NCBI RefSeq assembly: GCF_933775445.1
Contig: NC_065874.1
Location: forward strand, 34,208,093-34,272,092
From: Argentina anserina
Taxonomy: Eukaryota > Streptophyta > Magnoliopsida > Rosales > Rosaceae
Reading direction: 5' to 3'
Length of the DNA: 64,000 nucleotides
Made by a program: the position numbers and the translations under genes
The notes under the pieces: model-generated
Database searches by the model: none
What the model saw: only the letters and a program-made list of their open reading frames with translations
What the model was told of the DNA's origin: nothing
Part shown: piece after piece, positions 13,700 to 25,402 of the stretch
Layout: each line of letters opens with the position of its first letter
Position numbering within the stretch: the stretch's first letter is position 1

Positions 13700-16142
13700 T
13701 GTAACGACCCCAAAATTTTGAGTATGAAAACTCAAACTTTCAAAGTCGTGAAACACCAAAACAATCTTAATGAATCGAAATCATTTTAAATGCCACAGCG
13801 GATCACTACTGAGTTCACAATACAACTCAGACAAACCAATTATTACAAACCAATTTATAATTCAACATTACATAAAAATAGAAATGTAATAATCCTCACA
13901 ATCTCTCACAAAACCCACAAATAAATCCTCACAAGTTCTCACACAAATCCACAATAAAAACCTCACCACAAACAGGATAATGAACGACTTCGAGTCTTCA
14001 GAGTTGTCCCTCGATTTCTACTAGTCAACCTGCGGAATTATCCTCTACACCATCGAATTGGTGCACTGGGATTGTAAACACAAACCCGGTAAGCTTTACA
14101 GCTCGTATGAGTAAAACGAAAATATAACTCGCATATCAATATATACGAAAATCCACAATTCAACAAATATAAATGCACTCATGAGTCAATGAACGGCCCA
14201 TCTGGTTGTCCCAAAAAATATGAGAATGAAAGTGCTCATGAGAAATTGGGCAACCCATATGTTTACCCAAATACATTTATAATACGGGTACTAATGAACG
14301 CTGGTACACATCTGTTACCCCTCACGTAGTACACCGCCAACATTGGGCAACCTCCTGCTACTCAACATCCAAAAATATGAGTACTCATGAACCGATAACC
14401 CATTTGTTACCTCACATGTAGTACTTCGGCAGACAGACTAGAGCTCTAACTGTATCGTAACTTTTGCCCGGCCAAAGGCTAGGTTACGACATGCCAAACA
14501 CGTCCGAAGACTGGTCCGAAGACATAAACACGTCCGAAGACAAAACGTTTTAACAAACTCCATGTTAAAACCACATACAATAATCATCACCTCATATTGT
14601 ACAAATCAAAACACATGCTCGATATTTAAATCTCGTCATCAAAATGACATAATCACGATAAAATCATAATAGTATATTATATAGCAAACTATATATATGT
14701 ACCTATTTACCATTTATACAATATATATATATAATCCACTATATCATATACATGTCATATTCCATCCATAAAAATTATGCAAAATCTTGAATCTCCAAAA
14801 GGGTATATTCGTAAATATGTGAGATTTTTACTCACCTTGTCAACTCGAGCGTAATTCCACAATTTCCGAAGGTAATTCATTTCCTTGATTTATCAATCAC
14901 CTTGAAAAGATAAGAAAAGAATTTAGAATCGTTTCGTAAACCTTTAAATGCCAAAACAGTAATAATATTTTACTATTCACGTATTTACTGTACAAATACA
15001 CATCAATTACGTATTCATGTACGTGTACATACTGTTTACGTATTTCTATACGTATGAATACTATATAAATGTAAATACTATCTCAGTAAATATTAATTAC
15101 TGATTTATTCTTCTGAAATTACTTTTTTATATTTACTGAAAGTAATTTATATTTACATTTACCGTACGTAAATCACTTTTACATTTACCGCACGTAAAAA
15201 TAAATTACAATTTTACCCTTCGAAAACACTGTTCACGCGTCGACGCACGTGGCGGCGCGTGGGGTACACGCGCCGAGCCTAAGGCCGGCGCGTAGCATGC
15301 CACCGCCGCCCCCAAAATCCCTCTTTTCTTCCCCTCTACCTCTCCACGGCCTCACGCCGCCTCCTACCCCTTCCACGCTTCCCCACGCTCCACCCAAGGC
15401 GGCGGCATCTCCCCCAAATCCCTCCTCCTCCGATCTCCTCTAAACCTCCATCAATCCATCCAAAAAAAACCCAAATTCCCACAACATCCAATTAGATAGA
15501 AATCTCACCGATTCCCGGCCTTGGGAGCGCCGGAGCTCGTCGGAGAGTACGAACCGACTGGGCTCGGTTCTTGCGAGTCACGTCGAGGCTTCACGGCGGC
15601 GCTGGAGACCGTGGCTTGCTTGGAGGAGGACCGCGTCAAGCTTGCGAGGCTGCTGGTGTCGACGGTGAGGGACACGTCCCTCGGAGGAGGGAGATCGGCA
15701 CCGGAGGGAGAGAGGGAATAGAGAGAGAGAGAGAGAAAAAAAAATGGGAGAGGGAGGCGCGGGGTGTGGGTGTGGGTTTTCAGAAATGGAAACCCTAACT
15801 CCAATAATTAACTATTTATACTAGTTTCTAAAATCGGAAACTAACTTCCGACGTTAATAACTTTCATGTACGACTTCCGATTCGAACGCGTGACGCGTCC
15901 ACGAACTCGTATCGACGAGCTCTACAATTTTCGTGAAGGAATTTTTTTTTGCGACCGAGCGACGGAATAAAAGTTGATATATTCGTTGCGGAACGTAACG
16001 TTTTTCTAATTAACGTTCAGAGAACGTTTCCGTTTTTGTTTCGTAAAGTCGCAAACCACCAAATTCATTTTAATTGAATTTCACAACTTATAGAATTCAA
16101 ATCAAAACCAAATATTGTTCTGAAAAAAATAGGGTTATTACA
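13700..16142 (-). mobile_element. Inner solo LTR (element 2) with CCATC target duplication
   Basis: A 2443-base unit begins TGTAACGACCCC and ends GGGTTATTACA. It is flanked on both sides by CCATC (13695-13699 and 16143-16147), the 5-bp duplication expected of an LTR retrotransposon. It lies inside element 1 and has the same internal order: a TATA-less AT-rich half, a GC-rich stretch near 15235-15430 and a GA-rich stretch near 15700-15745. No internal coding region is present. Confidence 0.88.
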
Positions 16143-16578
16143 CCATCCAAAACTCAACAAAACGACAAACACTCAACATGAAAGATGAAGAACATGTAGA
16201 ACTGATCACAACCATACCTTCGTTGCAACCCAGATCGCCGGGGATTGGCTGGAAAGTCTCAGAGTTTCCAAGCTCTCCTCCACTGCTAAAACCTCCGATT
16301 TCGTGCTACACTCCACCCAAGGGTCGATTTGTAGGGATCTATGGCTCCATTCACCGGCGGCGAAGCTTGAATCGACGGCAAGATTTTTTCAGAAATTGTC
16401 GTTGTCGGCGAGGCTTCACGGCGGCGAGGGAGGACGCGTCTTGCCTGGGGGAGAGAGAGGTCGAGCTTGCGAAGGCTTAGGGACCGGCGGTGAGAGCCAC
16501 GCCGGCCGGAGGCGGGAGATTCGGCGGAGGATTTTTTTGAGAGGGAGGTCGAGTCGAGAGGGGGAAAGCGGCTGGGGG

Positions 16579-16592
16579 GAGAGAGAGAGAGT

Positions 16593-16658
<66 letters not shown>
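16579..16658 (+). repeat. (GA)n tract in element 1
   Basis: About 80 bases of nearly pure GA, interrupted only near its left end, lie in the distal part of the outer LTR. The matching place in element 2 has a much shorter GA run, so the tract has expanded in this copy. Confidence 0.85.
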
Positions 16659-16661
<3 letters not shown>

Positions 16662-17001
16662 TTTTGTTTCTGGAAACTAGGGTTTCCAAAAATTTCATTT
16701 TATTCAATTTCCAAAATCGGAAACCAACTTCCATCGACAATAACTTTAATATACAACGTCTGATTAAAGTGCATGACATGTCCACGAGTTCGTATTGACG
16801 AGCTCGACAACTTTCATGAATGAAGTTTTTGAAAACGAGCGACGGAGTAAAAGTCGACTCCCGTGTTGCGGAAACGTAACGTTGTTAACTTTTAAGCTTC
16901 GGTTTCATTTCGTTTGACATCGTCGATTAAAGCGACAAAATGCGATTTATTCAATTTCCAAGATTTCATACAATTTGAACCCGAAAATTCGGGGTATTAC
17001 A

Positions 17002-17590
17002 TCGCATGCCACCGAGCATAAGCATCACTCTCTAGGCAAATCTACAAGTCACTATGTGGCTCAACTATCATATCCATAGCGTACCTCGTCATACAAGCTT
17101 TGTAATGATAGTCGAAACTTACCAAGCACCACTGGAAAGTCACATTTCAGGCTTCATCAAGATACCACCGGGAAGTCACATTTCCGGCCTCATCAAGATG
17201 ACTCCATAGTAAGCCTAGATGGGCACTTGTCCCACATTGAAGAATATGTAAATGAGATGGGCTCCCTCACCTATAAAAGAGACCCCTCATCCCACTTAAA
17301 AAAGGGGCGAACCACTATTTGTATAACTTAAGGCTATTTGCCTATTTCCAGTGAATTCAAGTGGACGTAGTCTACCCCAAGAGAGGGAGGTGAACCACTA
17401 TACTTCTTGTGTCAAGCTAACCCTCATTAATAAGCTAACTAAGTGTATTAGCCTACATAGTAATCCTACGTTAACAAAACCCAAATCCAAAATTTCATGG
17501 TACTATTTATATTTGAAGAACCTTTACCAAGTGTGGACGTTCACACCATGCGAATTCACCCATTCTGGCGACCAGTAATGCGTAATGAGA
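17002..17590 (+). mobile_element. Possible LTR-retrotransposon remnant
   Basis: A leader-like stretch has CTTGTCCCACATTGAAGAAT near 17227, a TATA box (CTATAAAAGAG near 17271) and an A/T-poor transcribed-looking tail. Before it, a 38-base motif is repeated in tandem at about 17127-17200. This resembles the promoter half of a plant LTR, but no paired repeat or target duplication was found, so the call is tentative. Confidence 0.35.
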
Positions 17591-17815
17591 GCGTGAATGG
17601 TGCCCACTACACTCTTCATCCTAACGCTTTTGTCTGTATCAGCCGGAGCTCTAGCACTGGCCTGGCCAGAATCTGTAAATTTCCATAAAATTGTAGATTC
17701 GGACCGGCATTAGAGTTCCAGCCGACACAGACAGGAACGTCAGGAGGGAGGAGTGCGACGGGCACCATCCGCACCGTCGTTGCATGTCGCCGGAATTACT
17801 AAATCCGCACCTGAA
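17591..17815. repeat. Degenerate foldback element related to the 20.2-kb foldback
   Basis: Two arms (about 17591-17680 and 17695-17785) are imperfect inverted copies around a short AT-rich loop, sharing for example GGTGCCC and GTCTGT blocks. The right arm runs on to about 17815 with a segment whose left partner is missing. It shares GC-rich wording (CGTCGTTGC, GCCGGAAT) with the larger foldback at 20221-20598. Confidence 0.6.
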
Positions 17816-17984
17816 ACGGCAGTGAGTCCTTTATAAACTAGCTTATAATATATGAGTGGAATAGAACATGACGATATATAAGCTATCCAATGTATTGCTT
17901 CTAAGTAAGCAACTTCAGGTCTTAGTTTGTTTTCTAAGTAAATTTTATGTTCCTTTGTTTCGTACTTTTCCACCAGTTAGCTGG

Positions 17985-18643
17985 GTACAACCGTACAACA
18001 AGGTTGATCAGTATTATCTTCACCCTCACACTCGGTTGGCCATTTTACTTGGTATTTAACGTGTCAGGTCGACCTTATGATGGTTTCGCTTGCCACTATG
18101 ACCCTCACGGTCCTATATTCTCCGACCGGGAAACCCTTCAAATATTCTTCTCGGATTTCGGAATTTTGGTCATTGCTTCTGTACTCTACCGTCTTGCTAT
18201 GACTAAAGGATTGGCTTGGCATGTATGTGTTTATGGGGTGCCATTACTTATAACAAACGGCCGGGTTTCTTATGTTGATCACGTATTTGCAGCACACACG
18301 TACCCTTCACTGCCGCACTACGACACGTCGGAATGGGATTGGTTGAGAGGAGCTTAACTTGTCAACCGTGGATAGAGACTATGGCATGGGGTGCTCGATC
18401 AATAAGGTTTCCCATAGCATTACAGACCGCGCGCATGCATGTTGTTCGTCATCTCTTCTCTACAATGCCACACTATATATAGCAGTGAAGCCTATATTGG
18501 GAGAATAGTCAGAACACTATGGTTTTGATCGGACTCCGATTTACAAGGCTTTGTGGAGGGAGGCTAAGGAGTACTCTTACGTTCAGCCGGATGAAGATGC
18601 TCCTAATTGCAAACGTGTTTTTTGGTACTGCAATAAGATCTGA
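17985..18643 (+). pseudogene. FAD2 (delta-12 oleate desaturase) 3'-half pseudogene
   Basis: Translation gives the C-terminal half of plant FAD2: TLTLGWPFYLVFNVSGRPYD, ACHYDPHGPIFSDRE, CVYGVPLLITNG, HTYPSLPHYDTSEWDWLRGA. A TAA follows GA at about 18355. Beyond it the homology continues in other frames (TVDRDYG, then [11 protein letters not shown]) to a TGA at 18641-18643. The N-terminal half, with the first two histidine boxes, is absent, and the third box is damaged (HVVRH where HVAHH is usual). FAD2 normally desaturates oleate to linoleate in the ER. This copy cannot encode a working enzyme. Confidence 0.92.
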
Positions 18644-20220
18644 CTGATGAAATGTTGCTAGCTAGAGTTGCCATATCCTATGTGGATGCTTTTGGCGTTC
18701 ATGAAGGTAATGAAGCTGTGACGCTTGTTTAGCGAGTTTAGGAAAGGGTACGCTGTTTTTAATTGATTTTGTGTTTGAAACTCTCGTCTCCTTTCCATTA
18801 GAATCGGCTTAACTTGGTTTAATAGAAAATGTTACATGATCGACTCGATGCAATGCACATCTAGCTTTTCCTTCGTTCAAATAGACCATGCATAAATAAT
18901 TATACCGTGCCTTAATTCCTATATATATATATATATATATATATATCTGAGTATTGATCTGCTGTTGTAAAATTTAATCATATTGAGTTTTAAATTAATT
19001 GGAACTCACATCCCTGTATATATGGTAAAACAGCAGTGCACGTCCACTAACTCTGAATTAAGTACGTGGCAATGTGCATGACTAGCTCAACTTCGAATCA
19101 TGCATGTTCTACTCAGAAATAAACCTAGCTACTAGCTAAACGAGTAATGTACGATTAAATCTATATAATACGACACTCCTTGCATCTTTTGGTGCATCGA
19201 TTCATGATGGCATGTGTTTTCCATTGGAGAAATAAGTCCCATAAAAGATAAAGAAAATGGGAAAATGACTTTTCTTATGTAAATTATATGAAATAAATGA
19301 GGTAGATATATCCTTAGTAAAAGATAAATGTATCATCAAATATCAGGATTAATCTACTATACATCAATGTATGTTATACATTTTACATTCAACGGTTGAC
19401 AACAGATATTAATTTTTTAACCACACTCACAAAATAATATTAACATTCGGATCACGCATACATTGATGTATACTAAAATTTTCTCAAATATCAAGCAACA
19501 TGTTCAAACATGAGATTCGGAGTCCCGGACGAGATCTAAAATAGCATGTGCACCTCAGATACTGTAAATTTATGTAGGCATATATGTGTGTGTATATATA
19601 ATTATCAAAAGAATGACCCAAACAATAACATACCATTTTGTAATACGTTGCCCATGCCAGTATTATACTATTATTTGATATAGCGCCATATTCTTCTTCT
19701 AAGTGGAAAGTTACGAGTCCATCCCACTGATGACTAGTTGTAATATTTGAATTATTTTTCCGATTTATGCTTCCATAGTTATATCTCATGAACTAAACAT
19801 CGGGATTGTGTAAAATATAATATTTATTTACCGATTAATTACATAGTTACTGGTTACCTAAACTGCTGATATTCATTTTTCTTTTCTGTTTTTTAATTGA
19901 TTTATTTATTTTTATTGTTTACTCTATTAGATGCCTCACCATGGAATATGTATATTTTAGTGAGATTTAAACCTATGACCTCAATGTTACCAGTTAAACT
20001 ACAGACTCTTCAACAATGTTATTAGTTAAGCTACTCAACCAACTAAATCATAGCTCACCGCATAGACCAAAAACAAATTATAGTCGAATTCCTTCAAAAT
20101 ATTACGGACTCTTAAAAAATTGCAGACTCAAATTAATATAGGTAGTATTTAAAACAATGCAATCGATCAATTCAAGGAGTATGATGGTTTTATTATCAAA
20201 ACATATATGTGTATATATAT
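18644..20220. other. Intergenic AT-rich DNA
   Basis: A TA microsatellite lies at about 18921-18946. No gene was found; open frames are short and without domains. Confidence 0.55.
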
Positions 20221-20598
20221 ATATAGTCCGTCTCTGCTACGGACGTCCGGACGATCCGCAATGTGCAGATTCGGCGATTCCAACGACCGGCGACACGCAA
20301 CAACGGCGCCGACCAGCACAACCACACTCTCCTCCTCCTAGCACTCATGTTTGTGCCGACTGGAGCTACAACGCTAGCCCACGGTGGCCGGAATCTCGAC
20401 ATTTCAAGTTTCTAGGCACCGTGCAGAGATTTTGAGATTCCGGCCGTCGTAGGCTAATGCTACAGCTCCGGCCGGCACAAACAAGAGCGCCGAGAGGAAG
20501 GGAGTGCAGCTGTATTGGTCGGCGCCGTCGTTGCGCGATGCCAGTAGCCGGAATCGCTGAATCCGCATGGTACGGACTGTCCGGACATCCGCATATGA
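20221..20598. mobile_element. GC-rich foldback (palindromic) element, about 380 bp
   Basis: The left arm (about 20221-20399) and right arm (about 20432-20598) are inverted copies over nearly their whole length. Matched blocks include GTCCGGAC, ATTC-GCGATTCC, CGGCGCCGACCA, TTTGTGCCG and GCCGGAATCTC. The loop is about 30 bases. The element is GC-rich in AT-rich surroundings and sits between TA-rich runs. It encodes nothing recognisable. A transcript would form a long hairpin that could feed small-RNA production (inference). Confidence 0.8.
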
Positions 20599-20777
20599 GA
20601 ATTTCTATATATATATCACAAATGATCATATATAGACCTGTAAATCTCTTCAATATGCATTACAATCCTCGATCAGATGGGTTGAACCCCAAACATATAG
20701 ACAACAAAAGGGAAAGCCTGCAGTGTGCCTTTTGTTCTAATTGATCGAATATCTCCCATAGACAAAATTCAAAAGAT

Positions 20778-20779
<2 letters not shown>

Positions 20780-20854
<75 letters not shown>
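20780..20854 (+). repeat. (ATT)25 microsatellite
   Basis: Twenty-five uninterrupted ATT units. The sequence AAAAGATGTATTAT occurs just before or overlapping the array (20771-20784) and again just after it (about 20873-20886). Confidence 0.95.
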
Positions 20855-20995
20855 TTGATATAATGAAAGTTAAAAGATGTATTATGAATTACAAATTACT
20901 TAAATGGAGAAAGAAGCAAAAACTTATAGCTCAAATAGTTCTATAACTTCTATCAGCTGAAATCATAGCGGTCATAATAACTCAACATCACTGAT

Positions 20996-21268
20996 CTACA
21001 GATCTGCCTTTACTCCAGGTATTCGGGATTCTATTTCGTACTCCTCCATTCTTCGTTTGGTGTGGTGGCTAACATGGCCACCCAACGCCGGGCCGCTTTT
21101 GAATGTTCTTCCACATTCAAGGCACTTATGTTCCTCCCTAGTGTTTTCCCTACCAGCAAGCAGCTCATGCATGGGCCTCACTGAAGGTGAAGAATTATCA
21201 AGATCAGTAGTAATCTGGACATGAAGGGGTAAGGAAACAAGAGTGCTAGATACAATGTTAAAAAAAAT
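20996..21268 (-). pseudogene. C2H2 zinc-finger fragment (ALGGH type)
   Basis: On the minus strand an open frame ends at 20996 and is closed upstream by TAG at 21269-21271. It contains one finger, CLECGRTFKSGPALGGHVSHH (C-X2-C-X12-H-X3-H), preceded by EEHK, and a short C-terminal tail. The ALGGH core is plant-specific. The finger and its EEHKC lead-in resemble the intact gene at 27652-28599. No in-frame ATG gives a full N-terminus, so this is a terminal exon of an unresolved gene or a broken duplicate. I favour the latter. Confidence 0.6.
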
Positions 21269-21271
21269 CTA

Positions 21272-22529
21272 TATGGTATTCTTAAATGGCCTAGGGTATA
21301 ATACACCTTTCTGGATTGTTTTGGGTGGGAAAAAGGAAACTCTTACGATAATGGTAAAATTGAAACTATATTTTTGCTGGCCCTGGCACAAATGCATATA
21401 TTAAATATAGGGAATATTATATTTAGACAATTAAAGAAAATATCATTAATTATAGGAATTGAAGTAAATTTCTACAGAATGACCATCTCATGCTCTTAGG
21501 GTTTGAGCGAGCGCTGCCCTGGGCTAAGTTCATTGTACAGACCCAGGTACCATAAATGGTAATGCCAAACCTCGAGCATGGCTCCAGCTATCCCTCACAT
21601 GCGAGGTCATATTTCCTGCGGTTTGGTTTATCCTTTTGTGGTCATCTTTTAAGCCGGAGGGCAATGGTTCTAGGAGGTAACGGGGTTGTGAACTGGTGGC
21701 CTAGAGTGCATCGTAAGTGTCCGTTTGAATGTGTAGGCGGATGAGATCTGCCAGATGGGCTAGTCGATCATCTTTATCTTGTTTATGGAATAATAGATGG
21801 TTGATGTTTCGATTTATATATTTATATATAATGTAAAAAAAAAAGGATATCAGAAAGAGATGAACAATTTATTTTTATTAACTCGTTTCTATTTCCCAAA
21901 TTATATTGACGCTACTCCATGCATCATTTTGTATGCAAATGTTCTTGTAATTAATCAACTAATTCTTGTATAAAACCAACGACGTCCATGCATGATAATA
22001 TATATCTTTCATTATTAATGTTTACGGACGTTAGAGTGAAATATCTACGGGCATGTAAACAAGAATCTAGCAACGAGCTATATATAAATGTTGCATTTAT
22101 ATTATTATTACAACCGTACAAATTAAATAAGTCATATAATCAATAACTAATCACAGGTTTATTTGGATAACGAAAGATTTTAAATGTTTTAATGTGATGA
22201 TTGGCAAGCGGTATGCATGTAGTGTCGTACGTTTTGATTTACGAACATTCTTTTTTCTTGATCATTTAGTAGAATTTACGAAATTTTTGTAAAGAAGCTA
22301 GAGTACCTAGTCTACATCTTATTCGTTGTATGTTAAAATCTAAAGAACTAAGCCTGGCTTAATTATGTTCTTTAATACATTATTAGGCAAAAACCGCCAT
22401 ACGTACTTGCCGCTCATGACCAATATATATATATATATTGGATACGTATACAACAACAACTGTATAGGATTTAGTAAAACCAATTTTACAATAATCTAGT
22501 GGGGAAATTGTTGTATGAAATGATGTATA
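21272..22529. other. Intergenic AT-rich DNA
   Basis: No gene was found. A slightly GC-richer patch at about 21485-21770 has a short open frame but no recognisable domain and may be an old repeat. Confidence 0.45.
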
Positions 22530-22755
22530 TATACTATACATTAATTTTATTGTAAAGTTGTAAAATGAGTTATCACATAGTATTATTTTCCTTAAAATTA
22601 TAATTGAGTCATCAAACTTGTAATTATAACTTTGACAACAACTCAATTACTACTTTCAACATTAATATTATCATTTCAACTTTGAGGACAATATTACTAG
22701 TTCGATGACTCATTTTATAACTTTAAGAAAAAGTTGATATGCATACTATGCATCG
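22530..22755. mobile_element. AT-rich MITE-like inverted repeat
   Basis: The arms near 22530-22605 and 22690-22755 pair imperfectly. The clearest match is AAGTTGTAAAATGAGTTATC against the complement of GATGACTCATTTTATAACTT. There is no coding capacity. The ends are not sharply defined. Confidence 0.5.
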
Positions 22756-23019
22756 AGACACCATAGCGTAACTCATTCTGGTGTATCTGTGCGCTGGATT
22801 TTACATTAATTAGCTATTAAATCAATTTACATAAGCGGTCAAGGAATTTATTGTCCGACATATGTGCCACTTATAATGTTGTAGTGGCCGGTCATGGCGA
22901 TGAACTCTATCCAGATTTTGACCTCTGCATCTGGCCTATGTTAGGATTAAATATGCATTTAATTTTTTTGGTATACGTTAGAGCTGTCTATATGTGCTAA
23001 AACAACAATAGTAAGCAAC

Positions 23020-23200
23020 ACAGTCACGTTCAAATGTCAGTAGCTGATCATGGAATTCATGATCAACCATCATTGGATGTAAATCCAAGGGTTGAAAATA
23101 AAATAACTCAATTAAAAAAAATTCTCCTCACCATTAGATTTACATCCAATGGTGGTTGAGCATGAATTACATAGTCAGCCACTGACCATGTGAACGGGAT
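23020..23200. mobile_element. Palindromic MITE with 11-12 bp target duplication
   Basis: The arms carry TCAGTAGCTGATCATG and GATCAACCATCATTGGATGT on the left and their near-complements on the right (ATCCAATGGTGGTTGAG, CAGCCACTGACCATG). Identical copies of TAGTAAGCAACA flank the element at 23009-23020 and 23201-23212. A duplication of this length fits a Mutator-like origin (usually 9-11 bp); the superfamily is inferred. Confidence 0.75.
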
Positions 23201-23212
23201 TAGTAAGCAACA

Positions 23213-23711
23213 ACCACATAATGCGTGTGGTCACCACATAGGCAGAGACATGAGTTCTAAAATCATGTGTGCCTTTTCTCCATCGTACCCACAATACCTA
23301 CAAATGGGTATGTTAGTCGGTTGATGGGGTATGATGCGAAACAACATAACACACGATTTAAAAAACCACATCCCTAAGAATAATTTCACCCATGGTTTAA
23401 TATTGGTTGACTAATATGGGGATATGCACAAGTGAGTTGCCTTTGGTTGGTGCATCATATCATCTAGCCGGAGGTAATTGCAAATTTTGAATGAACATAC
23501 CCATTTAGTTGGCAAATCAGTATTTGCCGTCGACCGATTGGTGTATATGCTCTAAAGGCCGTATCATTATGCGGACGTTGCTTACAATTGTTGTTGTGCT
23601 ATGGAGAAACATTTTTGCACTGATTAACCCAAAGTCCTCGAATCATCCAGAATTCTACCACACCAACTTCGGATTGGTTAATTTGATGTGTTTTTGGCCA
23701 TGAATAGTTAA
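23213..23711. other. Repeat-derived DNA hosting the 23.0-kb MITE
   Basis: No gene is recognised. Short stretches are repeated inverted, for example AACAACAATAGTAAGCAAC near 23001 against GTTGCTTACAATTGTTGTTG near 23576, so this may be part of an older foldback into which the MITE jumped. Confidence 0.4.
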
Positions 23712-24429
23712 CCAACACTATCAGTTTTGATCACTAGTGTTTAGTAATCGTTGCTGGACAAATGATAGAATCACCAGTCCTCCCCTAATCTAATGATAAA
23801 AAAGAAAAAACTTGCGTACAACCTAATATGTACTTGCGCATCCAAACTATCTCTCATTTGTCTATTTTTCACACACAGTGTAAATTAAAAATATAAGTCA
23901 TTCAAAAGTTTAAACTAATAAAGATCATGATTGCAAAAAATTGAAGTAAACAAAAACCGTCTTCATAATCGATTGCATCAAACAAATTGACGGCTGATCA
24001 TGAGACTACTAACTTTCAGCATAACCATTCATTTGTTTGATGCAATCAATAAATCAAACGATTTTTGTTTACGTTGATCTTTAGTAATGAACTAAACTTT
24101 TGAACTTTTAATGTAATAACCCTCGTTTTCAAACATTATTTGAATTGAATTAAATTCTATAAAGTTGTGAAGTTTGATTTAAACCGAATATGATTGCTTG
24201 CAAACGTTACGAAACGGGAACGGAAACGTTCCGAGAACGTTTAATAAGAAAACGTTACGTTTCCGAACGAATTTATCGACTTTTATTTCGTCGCTCGGTT
24301 GTGAAAACTTTCTTCACGGAAGTTGTAGAGCTCGTCGATACGAGTTCGTGGATATGTGACGCGTCCTAATCGGACGACGTACGTAAAAGTTATTAACGAC
24401 GGAAGTTGGTTTCCGATTTTGGGAGGGGG

Positions 24430-24437
24430 TATATAAG
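24430..24437 (+). promoter_or_regulatory. TATA box inside solo LTR element 3
   Basis: TATATAAG lies about 320 bases from the LTR start and is followed by a CT-rich leader, as in the U3/R part of a plant LTR. Activity is inferred. Confidence 0.5.
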
Positions 24438-25402
24438 TAATTGGTTGCAACTAGGGTTCCCATATTTGGAAACCCTTCACCCTCTCAACCCGCCGCTCTC
24501 TTCTCTCTCACTCCCTCACTCTCTCGACTTTCTCTTCCTCTCCCTCACTCGGTTCTCTCTCCCCTCACCGATCAATCTCACCTCTCCCTCTCGAACCCGA
24601 GTTCCTTCCTTCCCTCTTCTCTCCTCTCTCCCTCGAGGTCCTCTCTCTTCCTCACGAACCCGAGTTCCTCCCTCTCGCCTCTCCCCCGATCCCACGCGAC
24701 AGATTGAAGCTTGGGGACCTCACCGCCGGCAGCTACGACCTCACCACCACGACGTGACCACCCCACGAGCACGACGCATCACCGGCGACGCTGCGAAGCT
24801 CGGCGTGACTCTCGGACGCAAAACGCAGGCGGTCCGAATCTACCAAGGAACTTCAACGATTTCAATTCGTGATTTAGGTAAGGGTTTTGGTTAGATCGAT
24901 TGTTGGATTGTTGTTGTTGTATTTATGAATGATTTGGGGAAGTTTGAAGTAGATCGGAGAGGGGGAGCGGAGGAGAAGAAGGAGGAGATACCGCCGCCTA
25001 GAGGCGGCGCGTGAGAAGGCTAGGGATAGCCTAGGAGTCGGCGGAGGCCGTAGGAGGATAGAGGTGGAGGAGGGGGAGAGTTTAGGCACGGCGGTGGCGT
25101 CACACGCTCCGTGGTTAGCCTCGGCGCGTGGGCCCCACGCGCGGCCGGCCGGAGGTGGCGCGTGTGCCACACGCGCCGCCGTGTGAGGCGGTGTAAATAG
25201 TTTTGACTGAAAGGGGTATTTTGGTAATTTACTGTGTAACGGTAAATGTAAATGTAAATTTTAATTACTACGGTAAATGTAATTAATTTTTACCTTCGGT
25301 AAATGTAATTATAAATTACTTTCAGTAAATGTAAAAAGTAATTTGTAAAAGGGTAATTTAGTAAATTTTATTTACTGAGTTGTATTTACATTTAATCGTA
25401 CG

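Larger units (their letters stand above)
12074..17001 (-). mobile_element. Outer solo LTR (element 1), split by a nested insertion
   Basis: The element starts TGTCACGACTCC at 12074 and ends GGGGTATTACA at 17001. It is interrupted by element 2 with its CCATC target duplication. The two parts, 12074-13699 and 16143-17001, total about 2.5 kb and match element 2 and the inverted copy at 24112-27034 over shared landmarks, such as GTAAACACAAACC near 12391. No gag, pol, primer-binding site or polypurine tract is seen, so it is probably a solo LTR. Long LTRs with TGTAAC/TTACA ends are typical of Ty3/gypsy elements; that assignment is inference. The minus orientation is taken from a TATA box in element 3. 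The flanks (TGACA left, TCGCA right) agree at only three of five bases, so no clean target duplication remains. Confidence 0.8.

Noticed and set aside
16303..16785. Open frames on both strands over the GA tract
   Set aside because: They consist of Arg-Glu or Leu-Ser repeats from the microsatellite.
20725..20946. Open frame with a long Tyr run
   Set aside because: Translation of the ATT microsatellite.
24406..24894. 162-codon open frame in solo LTR element 3
   Set aside because: Low-complexity Leu/Ser/Pro translation of the CT-rich leader; no domain, and inside an LTR.
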